Source: Geomonas oryzae (GTDB lineage Bacteria; Desulfobacterota; Desulfuromonadia; Geobacterales; Geobacteraceae). From it: DNA of 64,000 nucleotides. This document shows positions 33,403 to 42,080 of this stretch, piece after piece. A model generated the notes under the pieces. That model was not told the DNA's origin, searched no databases, and saw only the letters and a list, made by a program, of their open reading frames with translations. Made by a program: the position numbers and the translations under genes. The stretch's first letter is position 1, and each line of letters opens with the position of its first letter. The stretch lies in NCBI RefSeq assembly GCF_004117875.1, contig NZ_RAHW01000007.1:248001-312000 (forward strand), in the 5' to 3' direction.

Positions 33403-34501
33403 CAGTGATCCGCCTTACTTCCTGGCAGATGTATTGAATCTGGTGTTCCGTGAGCTCCGGGAACATGGGGAGCGAAAGCAGCTCGGCGGCACAGCGCTCG
33501 GAAACCGGGAAGCTCCCCGTAGCCTTGCCGCTTGCGCTGTACGCCTCCTGCAGGTGGATGGGAACGGGGTAGTGCACGCCGCACTCAATGCCGCTTGCGT
33601 GCAGCGCTTCTTTCATCTGTTCCCGGTTCGGGATCCGCACCGCAAAGACGTGATAGACGTGACGGGCGTAATCCATCTCCTGCGGCGTCTTTACCGCCGT
33701 AATCCCGAAAAGGTCCTTGCGGTACCACTGGGCGTGGTCGCGCCGCCTGGCGTTCCACGCTTCCAGGTACTTCAGCTTGACGCTCAGCACCGCCCCCTGA
33801 ATACCGTCCATGCGGCCGTTCATCCCGATCACGTTGTGGTAGTACTTGCGCGACTGGCCGTGATCGCGCAGCATCCTGATCCGGCGCGCGAGCTGCTCGT
33901 CGGCGGTGACCACCCCGCCTGCCTCGCCGTAGGCGCCGAGGTTCTTGCCGGGGTAGAAGCTGAAGCAGGCGGCATGTCCCAGGGAGCCCGCGCGCCGCCC
34001 CTTGTATTCGGCGCCGTGGGCCTGGCAGGCATCCTCGATTACCGCGAGGCCGTGCCGGTCGGCGATGGCGAGGATCGGGTCCATGTCCGCGGTCTGACCG
34101 TAGAGGTGCACAGGGATTACCGCCCTGGTCCTTTGTGTGATCGCATTTTCCAGAAGGGCCGGATCCATGGTGTAGCTTTTCGGGTCGATGTCGACGAAAA
34201 CGGGGGTCGCTCCGCACAGGGTGATCGCTTCCGCCGTCGCGATGAAGCTGTTCGGTACCGTGATGACTTCGTCCCCCGCTCCGATGCCGAGGCCGAGCAG
34301 CGCGAGCCAAAGAGCCTCGGTGCCGCTTCCTACCCCCGCCGCGTACCTGCTCCCGCAGAAGGCGGCGAATTCCTCCTCGAACTTCTCGACGTAGGGACCT
34401 CCGGAAAAGGCGCAGTTGGCCATGACCTCGCCTATCGACTGCTGCACCTCGTCCGCTATGGCGTCATACTGGGCTTTGAGATTGAGAAAGGGCACTTTCA
34501 T
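33392..34501 (-). CDS. DegT/DnrJ-family sugar aminotransferase (WbpE-like)
   Basis: The 369-residue PLP enzyme has the family motifs GSGTEALWLAL, VFVDIDP, HLYGQTADMD, EDACQAHGAEY and the PLP lysine in FSFYPGKNLGAYGEAG (near residue 182). Together with the flanking dehydrogenase and acetyltransferase genes it matches the WbpB-WbpE-WbpD route to UDP-2,3-diacetamido sugars of O-antigen. The UDP-3-keto-sugar specificity is inferred from this context. Confidence 0.9.
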   Translation of the reverse strand: MKVPFLNLKAQYDAIADEVQQSIGEVMANCAFSGGPYVEKFEEEFAAFCGSRYAAGVGSGTEALWLALLGLGIGAGDEVITVPNSFIATAEAITLCGATPVFVDIDPKSYTMDPALLENAITQRTRAVIPVHLYGQTADMDPILAIADRHGLAVIEDACQAHGAEYKGRRAGSLGHAACFSFYPGKNLGAYGEAGGVVTADEQLARRIRMLRDHGQSRKYYHNVIGMNGRMDGIQGAVLSVKLKYLEAWNARRRDHAQWYRKDLFGITAVKTPQEMDYARHVYHVFAVRIPNREQMKEALHASGIECGVHYPVPIHLQEAYSASGKATGSFPVSERCAAELLSLPMFPELTEHQIQYICQEVRRITDAP

Positions 34502-34991
34502 CTGATTTCTCCTTCGGGATGTACCGCAACACCCGGGCCGGATTTCCGGCGACTATGCTGTAAGGCTCCACGTTTTTCGTGACGACGCTGCCGGCACCGA
34601 CGATGGCATTTTCGCCCACCGTCACGCCGCAAAGGATCGTGGAGCTGGAACCGATGGAGGCGTTTTTCCTGATCACGGTCCTGACCACGCTCCAGTCCGA
34701 TTCCATCTGCAGTTCCCCCGAGACGGTTGTCGCCTTCGGGTAGAGGTCGTTGATGAAGGTCACGTTGTGACCGATGAAGACGTTCTCCTCGATCTCAACC
34801 CCTTCACAGATGAAGCTGTGGCTCGATATCTTGCAGTTCTTGCCGATCTCGGCGTTCTTCTGGATCTCCACGAAGGCGCCGATCTTCGAGTTGTCACCGA
34901 TGGTGCAGCCGTAGAGGTTGATGAACTTCCCAAGTTTTACGTTCTGCCCGAGCTTTACATCTGGTGCCACTGCCGCGAAATTTTCCACCAT
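34464..34991 (-). CDS. hexapeptide N-acetyltransferase (WbpD-like)
   Basis: The 175-residue left-handed beta-helix protein has an extended run of hexads (KLGQNVKLGKFINLYGCTIGDNSKIG..) and the GNPARV end motif. The length and the H-N-V-T-F-I-N-D loop match WbpD-type UDP-3-amino-sugar acetyltransferases. It overlaps the start of the aminotransferase gene by 38 bases, an unusually long overlap that implies coupled translation. Confidence 0.88.
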   Translation of the reverse strand: MVENFAAVAPDVKLGQNVKLGKFINLYGCTIGDNSKIGAFVEIQKNAEIGKNCKISSHSFICEGVEIEENVFIGHNVTFINDLYPKATTVSGELQMESDWSVVRTVIRKNASIGSSSTILCGVTVGENAIVGAGSVVTKNVEPYSIVAGNPARVLRYIPKEKSDESALSQSQSPV

Positions 34992-35034
34992 AGCGTTCTC
35001 CTTTCCCGGGGTGCGGTCGACGACTCCCCTCCCG

Positions 35035-36060
35035 TCAGTTCAGCCGCACGAGCACGCCGCCGCCAGCCAACGACTTCTTGATCGCCTCGAGGATGCGGAC
35101 CACCCGCAACCCGGCGTGTCCGTCGTTTTTCGGGGTGACGTTGTTGTTTATGCAATCGATGAAATAGGATGTCTCGCCCTGCAGGGCCTCGACCTGGGTA
35201 ACGCGCGGGGCCCACATGTCGCCGCTGCGGTAGCTGAGCCGCAGTCCGTAGGCCTTCTCCTTGGACTCCATGTTCAGGCTGTCGAGGCCGTCCACCCCCT
35301 TGTCGTAGACGCGTATCTTCTCGTCGCTCACCAGGTCGTTCCAGACCAGCATCTTCTTCTGCCCGCCGATCAAGGTGGTCCTGATCTTTACCGGCGACAG
35401 CCAGTTCACGTTCAGGTGCGCGATGACGTTTCCTGGGAAGTAGATGGTGATGTAGGCCACGTCCTCGAGTTCGTTTCTGAAGTGGGCGATACCGGTGGCG
35501 GTCACCGCGACGGGGTCCATGCGCAGGAGATGGTCCATGATGGAAAGGTCATGCGGGGCGAGGTCCCACACCACGTTCACGTCCTTCTGGAAGAGCCCGA
35601 GGTTCACCCTGATCGAATCGAAGTAGTAGAGGTCCCCGAGGATGCCGTCGTCGATCAACTCCTTGATCTTCTTCACCGCGCCGGTGAAGAGAAAGGTGTG
35701 GTCCACCATGATCTTCAGGTTTTTGCGCTCGGCGAGCTCGATGAGCTTTTCCGCCTCGGCCACCGAGGCCGTGAACGGTTTTTCGATGAAGATGTGCTTT
35801 CCGTTCGCGAGCGCCTTGCGGGCGATCTCGAAGTGCGACGAAACCGGCGTGACGATCGCCACGACGTCGATATCCTTGGCGCCAAGAAGCCTGTCGCATT
35901 CGCGCTCGGTCCGGACCCCGGGATAGCTCGCGGCGGCCCGCTGCAGGGACTTCTCGTCCGCATCGCTTATGGCGACGACCCTGGCGCCCGGGGTCGAGCT
36001 GAAGTTCCTTGCGACGTTGGGCCCCCAATAGCCGAATCCTACTATGCCGACGTTGATCAT
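35035..36060 (-). CDS. Gfo/Idh/MocA-family UDP-sugar dehydrogenase (WbpB-like)
   Basis: The chosen ATG 36060 gives 341 residues; an in-frame GTG three codons upstream is possible. The N-terminal Rossmann motif is VGFGYWGPN, followed by EKPF (the family Lys-Pro pair) and the DLAPHD/HD catalytic region. It oxidises a UDP-HexNAcA-type sugar to the 3-keto form using NAD. It is second in the operon after the sugar transferase. Confidence 0.87.
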   Translation of the reverse strand: MINVGIVGFGYWGPNVARNFSSTPGARVVAISDADEKSLQRAAASYPGVRTERECDRLLGAKDIDVVAIVTPVSSHFEIARKALANGKHIFIEKPFTASVAEAEKLIELAERKNLKIMVDHTFLFTGAVKKIKELIDDGILGDLYYFDSIRVNLGLFQKDVNVVWDLAPHDLSIMDHLLRMDPVAVTATGIAHFRNELEDVAYITIYFPGNVIAHLNVNWLSPVKIRTTLIGGQKKMLVWNDLVSDEKIRVYDKGVDGLDSLNMESKEKAYGLRLSYRSGDMWAPRVTQVEALQGETSYFIDCINNNVTPKNDGHAGLRVVRILEAIKKSLAGGGVLVRLN

Positions 36061-36085
36061 AGCTCCCACCCTGAATGTTGAAGCG

Positions 36086-37219
36086 CTAGTAAGCCCCCCT
36101 GCACCTCAGTACGGCCATGGGGGTCATGAGGAGGATCTTCAAGTCCAGCAGCACGCTCCAGTTCCTTAGATACCGAAGGTCGAGCCGCACCATCTCGTCG
36201 AAATTGGTCGAGCTCCTGCCGCTTACCTGCCAGGCGCCGGTGATGCCCGGTTTTTTCCCGATCAGGCGGTTGCGCTGCCAGCCGCGGTAGTTCTCGACCT
36301 CGTAGTGGATCGGCGGCCGCGGCCCTACGAGAGACATCTCCCCCTTCAGCACGTTGAAAAGCTGCGGCAGTTCGTCCAGGCTGTACGCCCTCAGAAACCT
36401 GCCGACGCCGGTTACCCGTGGATCGCTGGTGATCTTGTACACGGTGTCCTCGCCGGCATCGATCTTCCCCTCGATCAGTTCCTTCACGAACTCCCGGTGG
36501 ATGGCGTCGTCCCGGTTCACGTGCATGCTTCTGAACTTCAACAGCTTGAAGCGGGCGCCGTTCAGCCCATAGCGCTCCTGGACGAAGAAGACGGGTCCCT
36601 CCGAGCCAAGCCTTATGGCGATGGGGACCAGGAGAAAGATAGGGCTTAGCAGCAGTAACGCAGTGAGGCTTCCGACCAGGTCGAGGGCCCGCTTTAAGAG
36701 CACCCCCGGCGTCTTGACCAAGGTGGTGGCGGTGACCTCCGGGAAAAAGAGGAGGTCGAAGGCGGCGCCGTCTCCCCCCGTTTCGGGGTAGAGCCTGAAG
36801 GTGACCACCATGCGGCTCGCCGCCTCCTCGCCGAAGCAGCTCCGCAGCATCCCGGTCACCTTGTTGCCGACGCAGCGCTCCGCCTCTTTCACCTTGTCCG
36901 CCGTCACCTCGACCAGGATCGCGCCGACCGCCCTCCCGTCCAGTGCCCCGCAGATGTCGGTCTCCCTCAGGCAGCCGGGAAGCCCCTTGGCCAACCGGCC
37001 AAGGAAAGCGGCGGGGTCTTCGTCATAGCCGCCTCCCGCGGTCACCACCATGACAAGCAGCGGCTTACCCGCTCTCTCAGCGCGTTTTCTTTCCTGGATG
37101 AGTTTCTGGCGGAAGCTCTCAAGGGGATGAAACCCGTGACCGAAGCGCTCTGCACCACGAGCACGGCACCCGCACAGCATGTACCACCAGTAAGTTCTCT
37201 TAGCCCATTGACCGTCCAT
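36086..37219 (-). CDS. polyprenyl-phosphate sugar transferase with degenerate N-terminal domain
   Basis: The 377-residue protein starts at ATG 37219 behind GGAG. Its C-terminal ~200 residues form a Bac_transf (PF02397-type) initiating glycosyltransferase: a membrane hairpin, then FVQERYGLNGARFKLLKFRSM, SLDELPQLFNVLKGEMSLVGPRP and KPGITGAWQVSGRS. The N-terminal ~150 residues look like a GGDEF-type fold (FRQKLIQERKRAERAGKPLL, then CLRETDICGALDGRAVGAIL) lacking the GGDEF catalytic motif. It would load the first sugar phosphate onto the lipid carrier for the polysaccharide encoded by this operon. Confidence 0.87.
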   Translation of the reverse strand: MDGQWAKRTYWWYMLCGCRARGAERFGHGFHPLESFRQKLIQERKRAERAGKPLLVMVVTAGGGYDEDPAAFLGRLAKGLPGCLRETDICGALDGRAVGAILVEVTADKVKEAERCVGNKVTGMLRSCFGEEAASRMVVTFRLYPETGGDGAAFDLLFFPEVTATTLVKTPGVLLKRALDLVGSLTALLLLSPIFLLVPIAIRLGSEGPVFFVQERYGLNGARFKLLKFRSMHVNRDDAIHREFVKELIEGKIDAGEDTVYKITSDPRVTGVGRFLRAYSLDELPQLFNVLKGEMSLVGPRPPIHYEVENYRGWQRNRLIGKKPGITGAWQVSGRSSTNFDEMVRLDLRYLRNWSVLLDLKILLMTPMAVLRCRGAY

Positions 37220-37304
37220 GTTCAGCTCCGAAAAGGACCAGATACTGCCGGTGCCGTTTCAATGACAGCGGCCGGCAAAATCATTAATTTTTTCCAACCG
37301 TGCA

Positions 37305-37332
37305 AGTATAGTTAGGCGCTTCACCATGTCAA
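37305..37332 (-). promoter_or_regulatory. strong sigma-70 promoter of the sugar-transferase operon
   Basis: The minus strand has a perfect -35 TTGACA (37332-37327), a 16-base spacer and -10 TATACT (37310-37305), giving a leader of roughly 80 bases to ATG 37219. It lies just past the crp/fnr stop, so the operon does not depend on read-through. Confidence 0.85.
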
Positions 37333-37348
37333 GGCGCCCGGCGGCGGG

Positions 37349-38062
37349 CTACAGGAACTGCATCTTGCGCTTGAACCCGGGCTTCAGCAGGATGGTCCGG
37401 TTCTGCAACATCTCCAGGTCCCCCTCCTGCGTCAGCCGCTGCAAAAGCCTCGTCACGGTCTCCCGGGATACCGACGTGTAACCCGCGAGTTCCTTGTGGG
37501 TGAGCCGAAGGGCGATCACCACGCCGCGGGCGTCCGGCACGCCGTGCAGCAGGCTCAGGTGGTTCAGTATGGAGCGCAGCCTCTGCTCCGCATCCGGCAG
37601 GGTGATCGCCTTCAGCACCAGTTGCGCCTCGCGCAGGCGCTGGCAGAGCATCGCCACCAACTGGAGCAGGACCTTGTCGTTGCCGAGGAAGAAGGTGTCG
37701 AAGGTTTCCTTGGAGATGAGCCCTATCTCGGTGTCCTCCATGGCGATCACCGTGGCGGGGGCGGTCTTCGCGTCGAGCAGCGCCATCTCGCCGAAGACGT
37801 CGCCGCGCTTGTGTACGGCGAGGATGCGCTCCGTCCCCTCTCCCCCGAGGTGGACCACGCGGACCTTGCCGCTGAAGACGACATACATGAAGTTGGCGGT
37901 GTCCTCCTCGAGAAGGACGATCTGGTTCTTATGGAACTTCTTCTCGAGGATCCTGCGCTGCACCTCGGCGAACGCCTCCTCGTCCAGGTGCGAGAAGAGC
38001 GCGATCGACCTGAGCAGTCTCGCGTGGCCGGCCAATTCTCCTTCCGTTCCCGATTTCTTCAA
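37349..38062 (-). CDS. Crp/Fnr-family transcription regulator
   Basis: The 237-residue protein has an N-terminal cyclic-nucleotide-binding fold (LEKKFHKNQIVLLEEDTANFMYVVFSGKVRV, then HKRGDVFGEMALLD) and a C-terminal Crp winged helix (LTHKELAGYTSVSRETVTRLLQRL). It has no N-terminal Cys cluster, so it is not an oxygen-sensing Fnr. The start is uncertain: no ATG or GTG fits, and TTG 38062 behind GGGGGTG is the best choice. It lies between the polysaccharide and Tad units on the same strand as both minus-strand units; either could be a target. Confidence 0.82.
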   Translation of the reverse strand: MKKSGTEGELAGHARLLRSIALFSHLDEEAFAEVQRRILEKKFHKNQIVLLEEDTANFMYVVFSGKVRVVHLGGEGTERILAVHKRGDVFGEMALLDAKTAPATVIAMEDTEIGLISKETFDTFFLGNDKVLLQLVAMLCQRLREAQLVLKAITLPDAEQRLRSILNHLSLLHGVPDARGVVIALRLTHKELAGYTSVSRETVTRLLQRLTQEGDLEMLQNRTILLKPGFKRKMQFL

Positions 38063-38088
38063 CGTGCACCCCCAGATGGGTGATGACC

Positions 38089-39396
38089 TCACCGCGACAG
38101 GCGCAGCACCGAAGTGGCGACCTTGCGAAAGGCCGCGTCGAACTCTTCCGGCTCCGCCGAGACGTATGTGCCGCTTGGCTGGTTCGCGTTGTAGGTATCG
38201 ACCCCGTTCACGTTCGCCAGCCGCCTCATGATGTTCTCCCCTTTTTCGTTGTTGCCGTACGAGCAGGCCGCCTCGATCTCGCTTAGTTTGGAGCCGCGCC
38301 CGATGACGTGGATGATGATCGGGTACCCCTGCGAACCCGATTCTCCCCGCGCCGCGTCGGCCACGTTCTCGGCCATGTTGCGCGCCGCGCGGTCGACGTT
38401 GCACCTTTGCTCATCGAAGCTGTTCGCCACGGGGAGAAGCTCCCGCGCCGCGTTGAAGCTTCTGACGGGCACGGTCCCGCTCCAGTCCGTCTCAGGCAGC
38501 GTGTTAAGGGACAGGGCCGAACGCCTAAGCGGCGAGCTCACCTCGTCCCTTCGGTACAGCGGGTAGAGGCCTGCGTCCTGCGAGGAGAGGGCTCCGACCG
38601 TCTCCCCTGTGCCGGTTCCGAAGCGGGCGGCCATGCCGTTGGGCGCTCCGGCGGCAAAGAGGACGATGATGCGCCGCTTCGATTGCCTCGGCTTCGGCAG
38701 GGAGTCCAGTTGCTCCTTGGCAACCCGGAGCGCCTCCTCCGCCGCGGCGTACCCCGGCTCCCGCGCTTCCGGGGCGGCGAGATAATCCTGCATCCTGCCC
38801 AGGTCGAATCCTCGTTTCTCCCTGATCCTGAACTCGTCCGGCGCCTCGACGCCGCTTGCAAAACGGATCAAGCCGATGCGGTCCGACTCCGGGTTGAAGT
38901 TTCCCAGAAACCTCCCTGCCGCGGCGTTTGCCGCCTCCAGCGCCTGATCGCCCGGTCTTTCCGGGGTTGCCAGCACGAGCACGAGATCCACCGGGGAAAG
39001 CGTCGCAGTAGCACTCGCGCTGACGGTGAATTGCCTCGTCCCCACCGCCTTGGCAAAGTATGAGGGGAGCTGCGCCGTGGCGCTCACCGTTACGTTCCAG
39101 GACTGGTCCTCTTCCGTGACGACCGTGGTCGGAGCGGCAACCCGTGCACCCAAGAGGCCGTCAGGGTAGTTGGCGGCAAAGAACCTGGCGGCTTCCGCAC
39201 CCGCAGTCACCTCCCCCTGGGGGGCCACCTTCCCCGCTGCGAGCGCTGCGGCGTCGACCGCCGCGCTCAGCTTGGTCTTCACCAGGTAGGCCATGCCGAC
39301 GTCTATGGCCAGCCCGATCATCGCCAGGAGAAACGTCGCGGTGAGGACGAACGCGACGAGCACCTGCCCCTTCTCCCTGCCTGCAGGCTCTTTCAT
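38089..39396 (-). CDS. tadG: TadG-like pilus protein with vWA-type domain
   Basis: The 435-residue protein starts at ATG 39396 behind GGAGGGG. A TadE-type hydrophobic segment (GQVLVAFVLTATFLLAMIGLAIDVGMAYL) with the short pre-segment EKGQ is followed by an exported domain. A vWA-like core (VDLVLVLATP...IIVLFAAGAPNG) lacks a complete MIDAS DxSxS motif, as the D-L-V-L-V-L strand ends ATPERPG. It is the third gene of the tadE-tadE-tadG minus unit. It is probably a minor pilin or an assembly/adhesion subunit. Confidence 0.82.
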   Translation of the reverse strand: MKEPAGREKGQVLVAFVLTATFLLAMIGLAIDVGMAYLVKTKLSAAVDAAALAAGKVAPQGEVTAGAEAARFFAANYPDGLLGARVAAPTTVVTEEDQSWNVTVSATAQLPSYFAKAVGTRQFTVSASATATLSPVDLVLVLATPERPGDQALEAANAAAGRFLGNFNPESDRIGLIRFASGVEAPDEFRIREKRGFDLGRMQDYLAAPEAREPGYAAAEEALRVAKEQLDSLPKPRQSKRRIIVLFAAGAPNGMAARFGTGTGETVGALSSQDAGLYPLYRRDEVSSPLRRSALSLNTLPETDWSGTVPVRSFNAARELLPVANSFDEQRCNVDRAARNMAENVADAARGESGSQGYPIIIHVIGRGSKLSEIEAACSYGNNEKGENIMRRLANVNGVDTYNANQPSGTYVSAEPEEFDAAFRKVATSVLRLSR

Positions 39397-39412
39397 GTCC
39401 CCCTCCGTACCG

Positions 39413-39934
39413 TCAGAAGACGGTCCTCGAGTAGAACTGCTTGCCAAGCGTCACCATGCTTCCGGAAAAGAGGCTCCGGTACTCGTAGAAGACCTCCACC
39501 ACGAAAGCCCTCTCCCCGCTCCCCAGGTTCAGCGCGTCCAGGTCCAACGCCTTTGGGTGCGCCCCACCCGGCGTGTAGGTTCCCACCCTGCTGTCGACCC
39601 TCAAGGCCCCTTTCTTCCACGCCTCCTGCGCCTTTATGGTGTCCCCCTGGACCTCGGTGATGTACATCATCCCCCTTTGCGCCATGTCCAGCGGCTGGGC
39701 GGTGGCCGCCAGGAGATCCATGATCCCCTGCAGATCCGGTTGCGTCCCCGGAGCGGGACGGGCAGCGAGGTTCGCCCCCTCCCGGCTCACGTTCGATATC
39801 ACGGTGTTGGCGCGGATGGCGCAGGAGAAATCGTAGATCGCCAGCAGCACGAGCCCGAAAACGAGCAGCAGCAGGGCGAACTCGACGCACGCCTGCCCGC
39901 GCACCCGACTCCGGCCGGCACAGGGCCTCATCAT
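39413..39934 (-). CDS. tadE: TadE-like pseudopilin
   Basis: The 173-residue protein has a basic N-terminus and one TadE-type helix with the GQACVEFALLLLVFGLVLLAIYDF pattern (Glu near the start of the helix, as in prepilin-like proteins). The remainder is a periplasmic domain. Its start overlaps the stop of the upstream TadE gene as ATGA. It lies 17 bases upstream of tadG. Confidence 0.85.
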   Translation of the reverse strand: MMRPCAGRSRVRGQACVEFALLLLVFGLVLLAIYDFSCAIRANTVISNVSREGANLAARPAPGTQPDLQGIMDLLAATAQPLDMAQRGMMYITEVQGDTIKAQEAWKKGALRVDSRVGTYTPGGAHPKALDLDALNLGSGERAFVVEVFYEYRSLFSGSMVTLGKQFYSRTVF

Positions 39935-40422
39935 TTCCCCTCCTTGGCGGGGAAGTCCTCGTTTCTCATGGTTGATCTGGCGGTGAAGGTGTAGGTAGGG
40001 CCGAAGACCGGCCTTAGGACCGGCGTCAGCAGCGGACAGGTATAGGTGAGGCTTACCATGATGAGCCGGTTCGGCTCGCCGGGGTCTCCCCCGTCTTCGA
40101 CCGGGGCACCGGTGTAGTTGGCAAAGGCGGGGACATCAAGGGGAAGCACGCTCACCTTCGGCTCCTTCGGGTTATGGAGGTTGCGGTCGTAGAGCCCCAT
40201 GGACTGTTCCCTTACCTTCGCGTTGAGAGCCGCCCTGCGCGATGGCGACCCATCGCTGCAGCCGGTAACGGCGAGCCGCGCCCCCTCCCTTACCGCGTGC
40301 TGCATGGTGAGGCGCGCGTAAAAAATCCATCCCAGATCGATGACCGCGAACCCCAGCAGGGAGACGATCACAACCACCAGCGCGAGCTCCACCAACGCCT
40401 GCCCCCTTGGGTCGTTCCGCAT
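39931..40422 (-). CDS. tadE: TadE-like pseudopilin, first gene of the minus unit
   Basis: The 163-residue protein has the RGQALVELALVVVIVSLLGFAVIDLG helix of TadE proteins, with Glu after the hydrophilic N-terminus. The start is ATG 40422 with AAGGAGC upstream. It is divergent from the flp pilin gene across a 431-base gap. Together with the next two genes it provides minor pilins of the Tad system. Confidence 0.85.
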   Translation of the reverse strand: MRNDPRGQALVELALVVVIVSLLGFAVIDLGWIFYARLTMQHAVREGARLAVTGCSDGSPSRRAALNAKVREQSMGLYDRNLHNPKEPKVSVLPLDVPAFANYTGAPVEDGGDPGEPNRLIMVSLTYTCPLLTPVLRPVFGPTYTFTARSTMRNEDFPAKEGK

Positions 40423-40853
40423 AAGAAAGCTCCTTGCGCGTTAGCGGTTGCCGGCACCCTCCGGACAAAACAGGCACCAGTATAGGTTAGAGGATTCCAA
40501 TTTCAAGCCGTCCCCGGGAGAAAAAGGGCCCCGTCCTCGATTCCCGGAGAGCGACCATCGGGAATTCCTCGGGGGGGCTAAAAAAAATCGCTTGCACAAT
40601 CGTTCCGCCGTCGTAGTATTTTAAAGTTTTTTAATTTCATACACAATTTAATGATTGTTACGAGTCCTGATCACTAACAACCAGCGGCACGGCAGATATC
40701 CGAAGTTGAAGCAATTGTTTGAATCAGGAGGTCTGAAATTCATCACCGGCACAACATCCAATAGAATCAGTAGTGCAAACAACATCACAGCGATGTTGTA
40801 CTGAAGTCCGGGTGGTAGATACTCCAACAGCAGCCATCAAAAGGGAGGTCATC
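40423..40853. other. 431-base divergent regulatory gap between tadE and flp
   Basis: No gene is seen. The centre (40600-40700) is AT-rich, unlike its surroundings, and should contain the promoters of both units. The best sigma-70 match is TTGCAC-N17-AGTATT (about 40594-40622), which is weak at -10. An AGGGAGGTC ribosome site precedes the pilin. Sigma-54 boxes were searched for and not found. Confidence 0.5.
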
Positions 40854-41042
40854 ATGTCTGTGAAAGAGAAAGTGTCAAGCAAGATGAAGTGTTTGTTCAG
40901 AAACATCAGTGGGCAAGGGTTGGTCGAGTACGCTCTGATACTGGTGCTCATCGCGATCGTCGTGATGGTTGCTGTCAGAACCCTCGGCAGGACGACCAGC
41001 ACCGTGTTCACGGACGTCAACACCAACCTGAGTGCCCGCTGA
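40854..41042 (+). CDS. flp: Flp-type major pilin
   Basis: The 62-residue prepilin starts at ATG 40854 (AGGGAGGTC upstream). A basic leader ends at the Flp motif GQGLVEYALILVLIAIVVMVAV, with the class III cleavage Gly before the Glu/Tyr pair. A short C-terminal region ends NTNLSAR. It is the structural subunit of the Tad pilus and is followed by a hairpin that could protect or process its transcript. Confidence 0.93.
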   Translation: MSVKEKVSSKMKCLFRNISGQGLVEYALILVLIAIVVMVAVRTLGRTTSTVFTDVNTNLSAR

Positions 41043-41056
41043 AACGGCTCCCGTGG

Positions 41057-41092
41057 GGTCACCTGTGCGCGCACTCCGCCGCAGGTGACCCT
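41057..41092 (+). repeat. long hairpin between pilin and cpaB
   Basis: A perfect 10-bp stem (gggtcacctg / caggtgaccc) with a 16-base loop lies 15 bases after the flp stop. There is no T-tract. It may stabilise the pilin transcript or reduce read-through into cpaB, explaining how pilin can be made in excess of assembly proteins. Confidence 0.65.
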
Positions 41093-41175
41093 TGGCATCG
41101 CCTTTAGAAGGGCGCCTCCCCCGGATCCGGCACACCGCATGTGGCTGCCGGCGCACGTGAACGAGGAGGAAACGT

Positions 41176-42036
41176 ATGACCCGCCCCAGCACCGTCGCAG
41201 TGGTCTCGGTATTCGCGTTGCTGTTCGCCGTGGCCGCGGCCTGGCTCTCCTACACCTACCTGCAAAGGGAAATGGCTACCTTCAAGGCGGTCCAACCGCA
41301 AAAGATCGTCGTCGCCGCGGCGGACATCCCGGTCGGATCCACAATCAAGGAGGCGCAGCTTAAGGTGACGAGCTGGCCCAAAGACAGCATCCCCCCCGGC
41401 AGCAGCCCGGAGCCGGAGCCCCTGGTGAACCGGGTGGCGGTTCGCCCGATCAACGGCGGCGACGCCGTCACCGAGGCGAAACTAAAACCCGGGTCCGGGG
41501 CTCCCGGCAGCGGCTTCATGACCTACGTGGTGCCGCAGGGGCACCGTGCCGTCACCGTCGCGGTGAATGAAGTGGCGGGGGTTGCCGGGTTTCTCACCCC
41601 GAGCGACCGGGTCGACGTCGTCGTGACCATGCCCCTGCCGGAAAATGAAAGAGACAGCATCAGCAGAATCGTCCTCGAGAATGCCCCCGTGCTCGCCACC
41701 GGCCAGATCACCGACCAGAAGGGGGGAAAGCCCGTGGTGGTGCCGACCGTCACCCTGGACCTCACGCCGGAGGACTCGGAAAAGCTGGTGCTTTCCGCTG
41801 GCAAGGGATCGCTGCAACTGCTGCTTCGAAACATCTCCGACAGCGCCCCGGTCGCCTCCCATGGCATCACCGTATCGAAGCTTTTGGGGGTGCAGGCCGC
41901 CCGCACGCCGCAACCGGCGGCACCCCGTGCCCCAAAGGCGCGACCGAAGAGGGAGGCGAAACCGATGCCGGGAGCCTCCTACACCCTGGTGATCGTCAGG
42001 GGATCAGAGAAGTCTTCACGACAATACCCCGAGTGA
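41176..42036 (+). CDS. cpaB: Flp pilus assembly protein CpaB/RcpC (SAF domain)
   Basis: The 286-residue protein has one N-terminal signal-anchor helix. A SAF domain follows (IVVAAADIPVGSTIKEAQL ... VNRVAVRPINGGDAV), then a CpaB domain with GHRAVTVAVNEVAGVAGFLTPSDRVDVVVT. The tail is Pro/Ala/Lys-rich. It is a periplasmic partner of the secretin encoded next. Confidence 0.9.
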   Translation: MTRPSTVAVVSVFALLFAVAAAWLSYTYLQREMATFKAVQPQKIVVAAADIPVGSTIKEAQLKVTSWPKDSIPPGSSPEPEPLVNRVAVRPINGGDAVTEAKLKPGSGAPGSGFMTYVVPQGHRAVTVAVNEVAGVAGFLTPSDRVDVVVTMPLPENERDSISRIVLENAPVLATGQITDQKGGKPVVVPTVTLDLTPEDSEKLVLSAGKGSLQLLLRNISDSAPVASHGITVSKLLGVQAARTPQPAAPRAPKARPKREAKPMPGASYTLVIVRGSEKSSRQYPE

Positions 42037-42080
42037 AAATGCCGAGAAAGCGACCGCTTCCGAATCGGACGAGGTGACCC

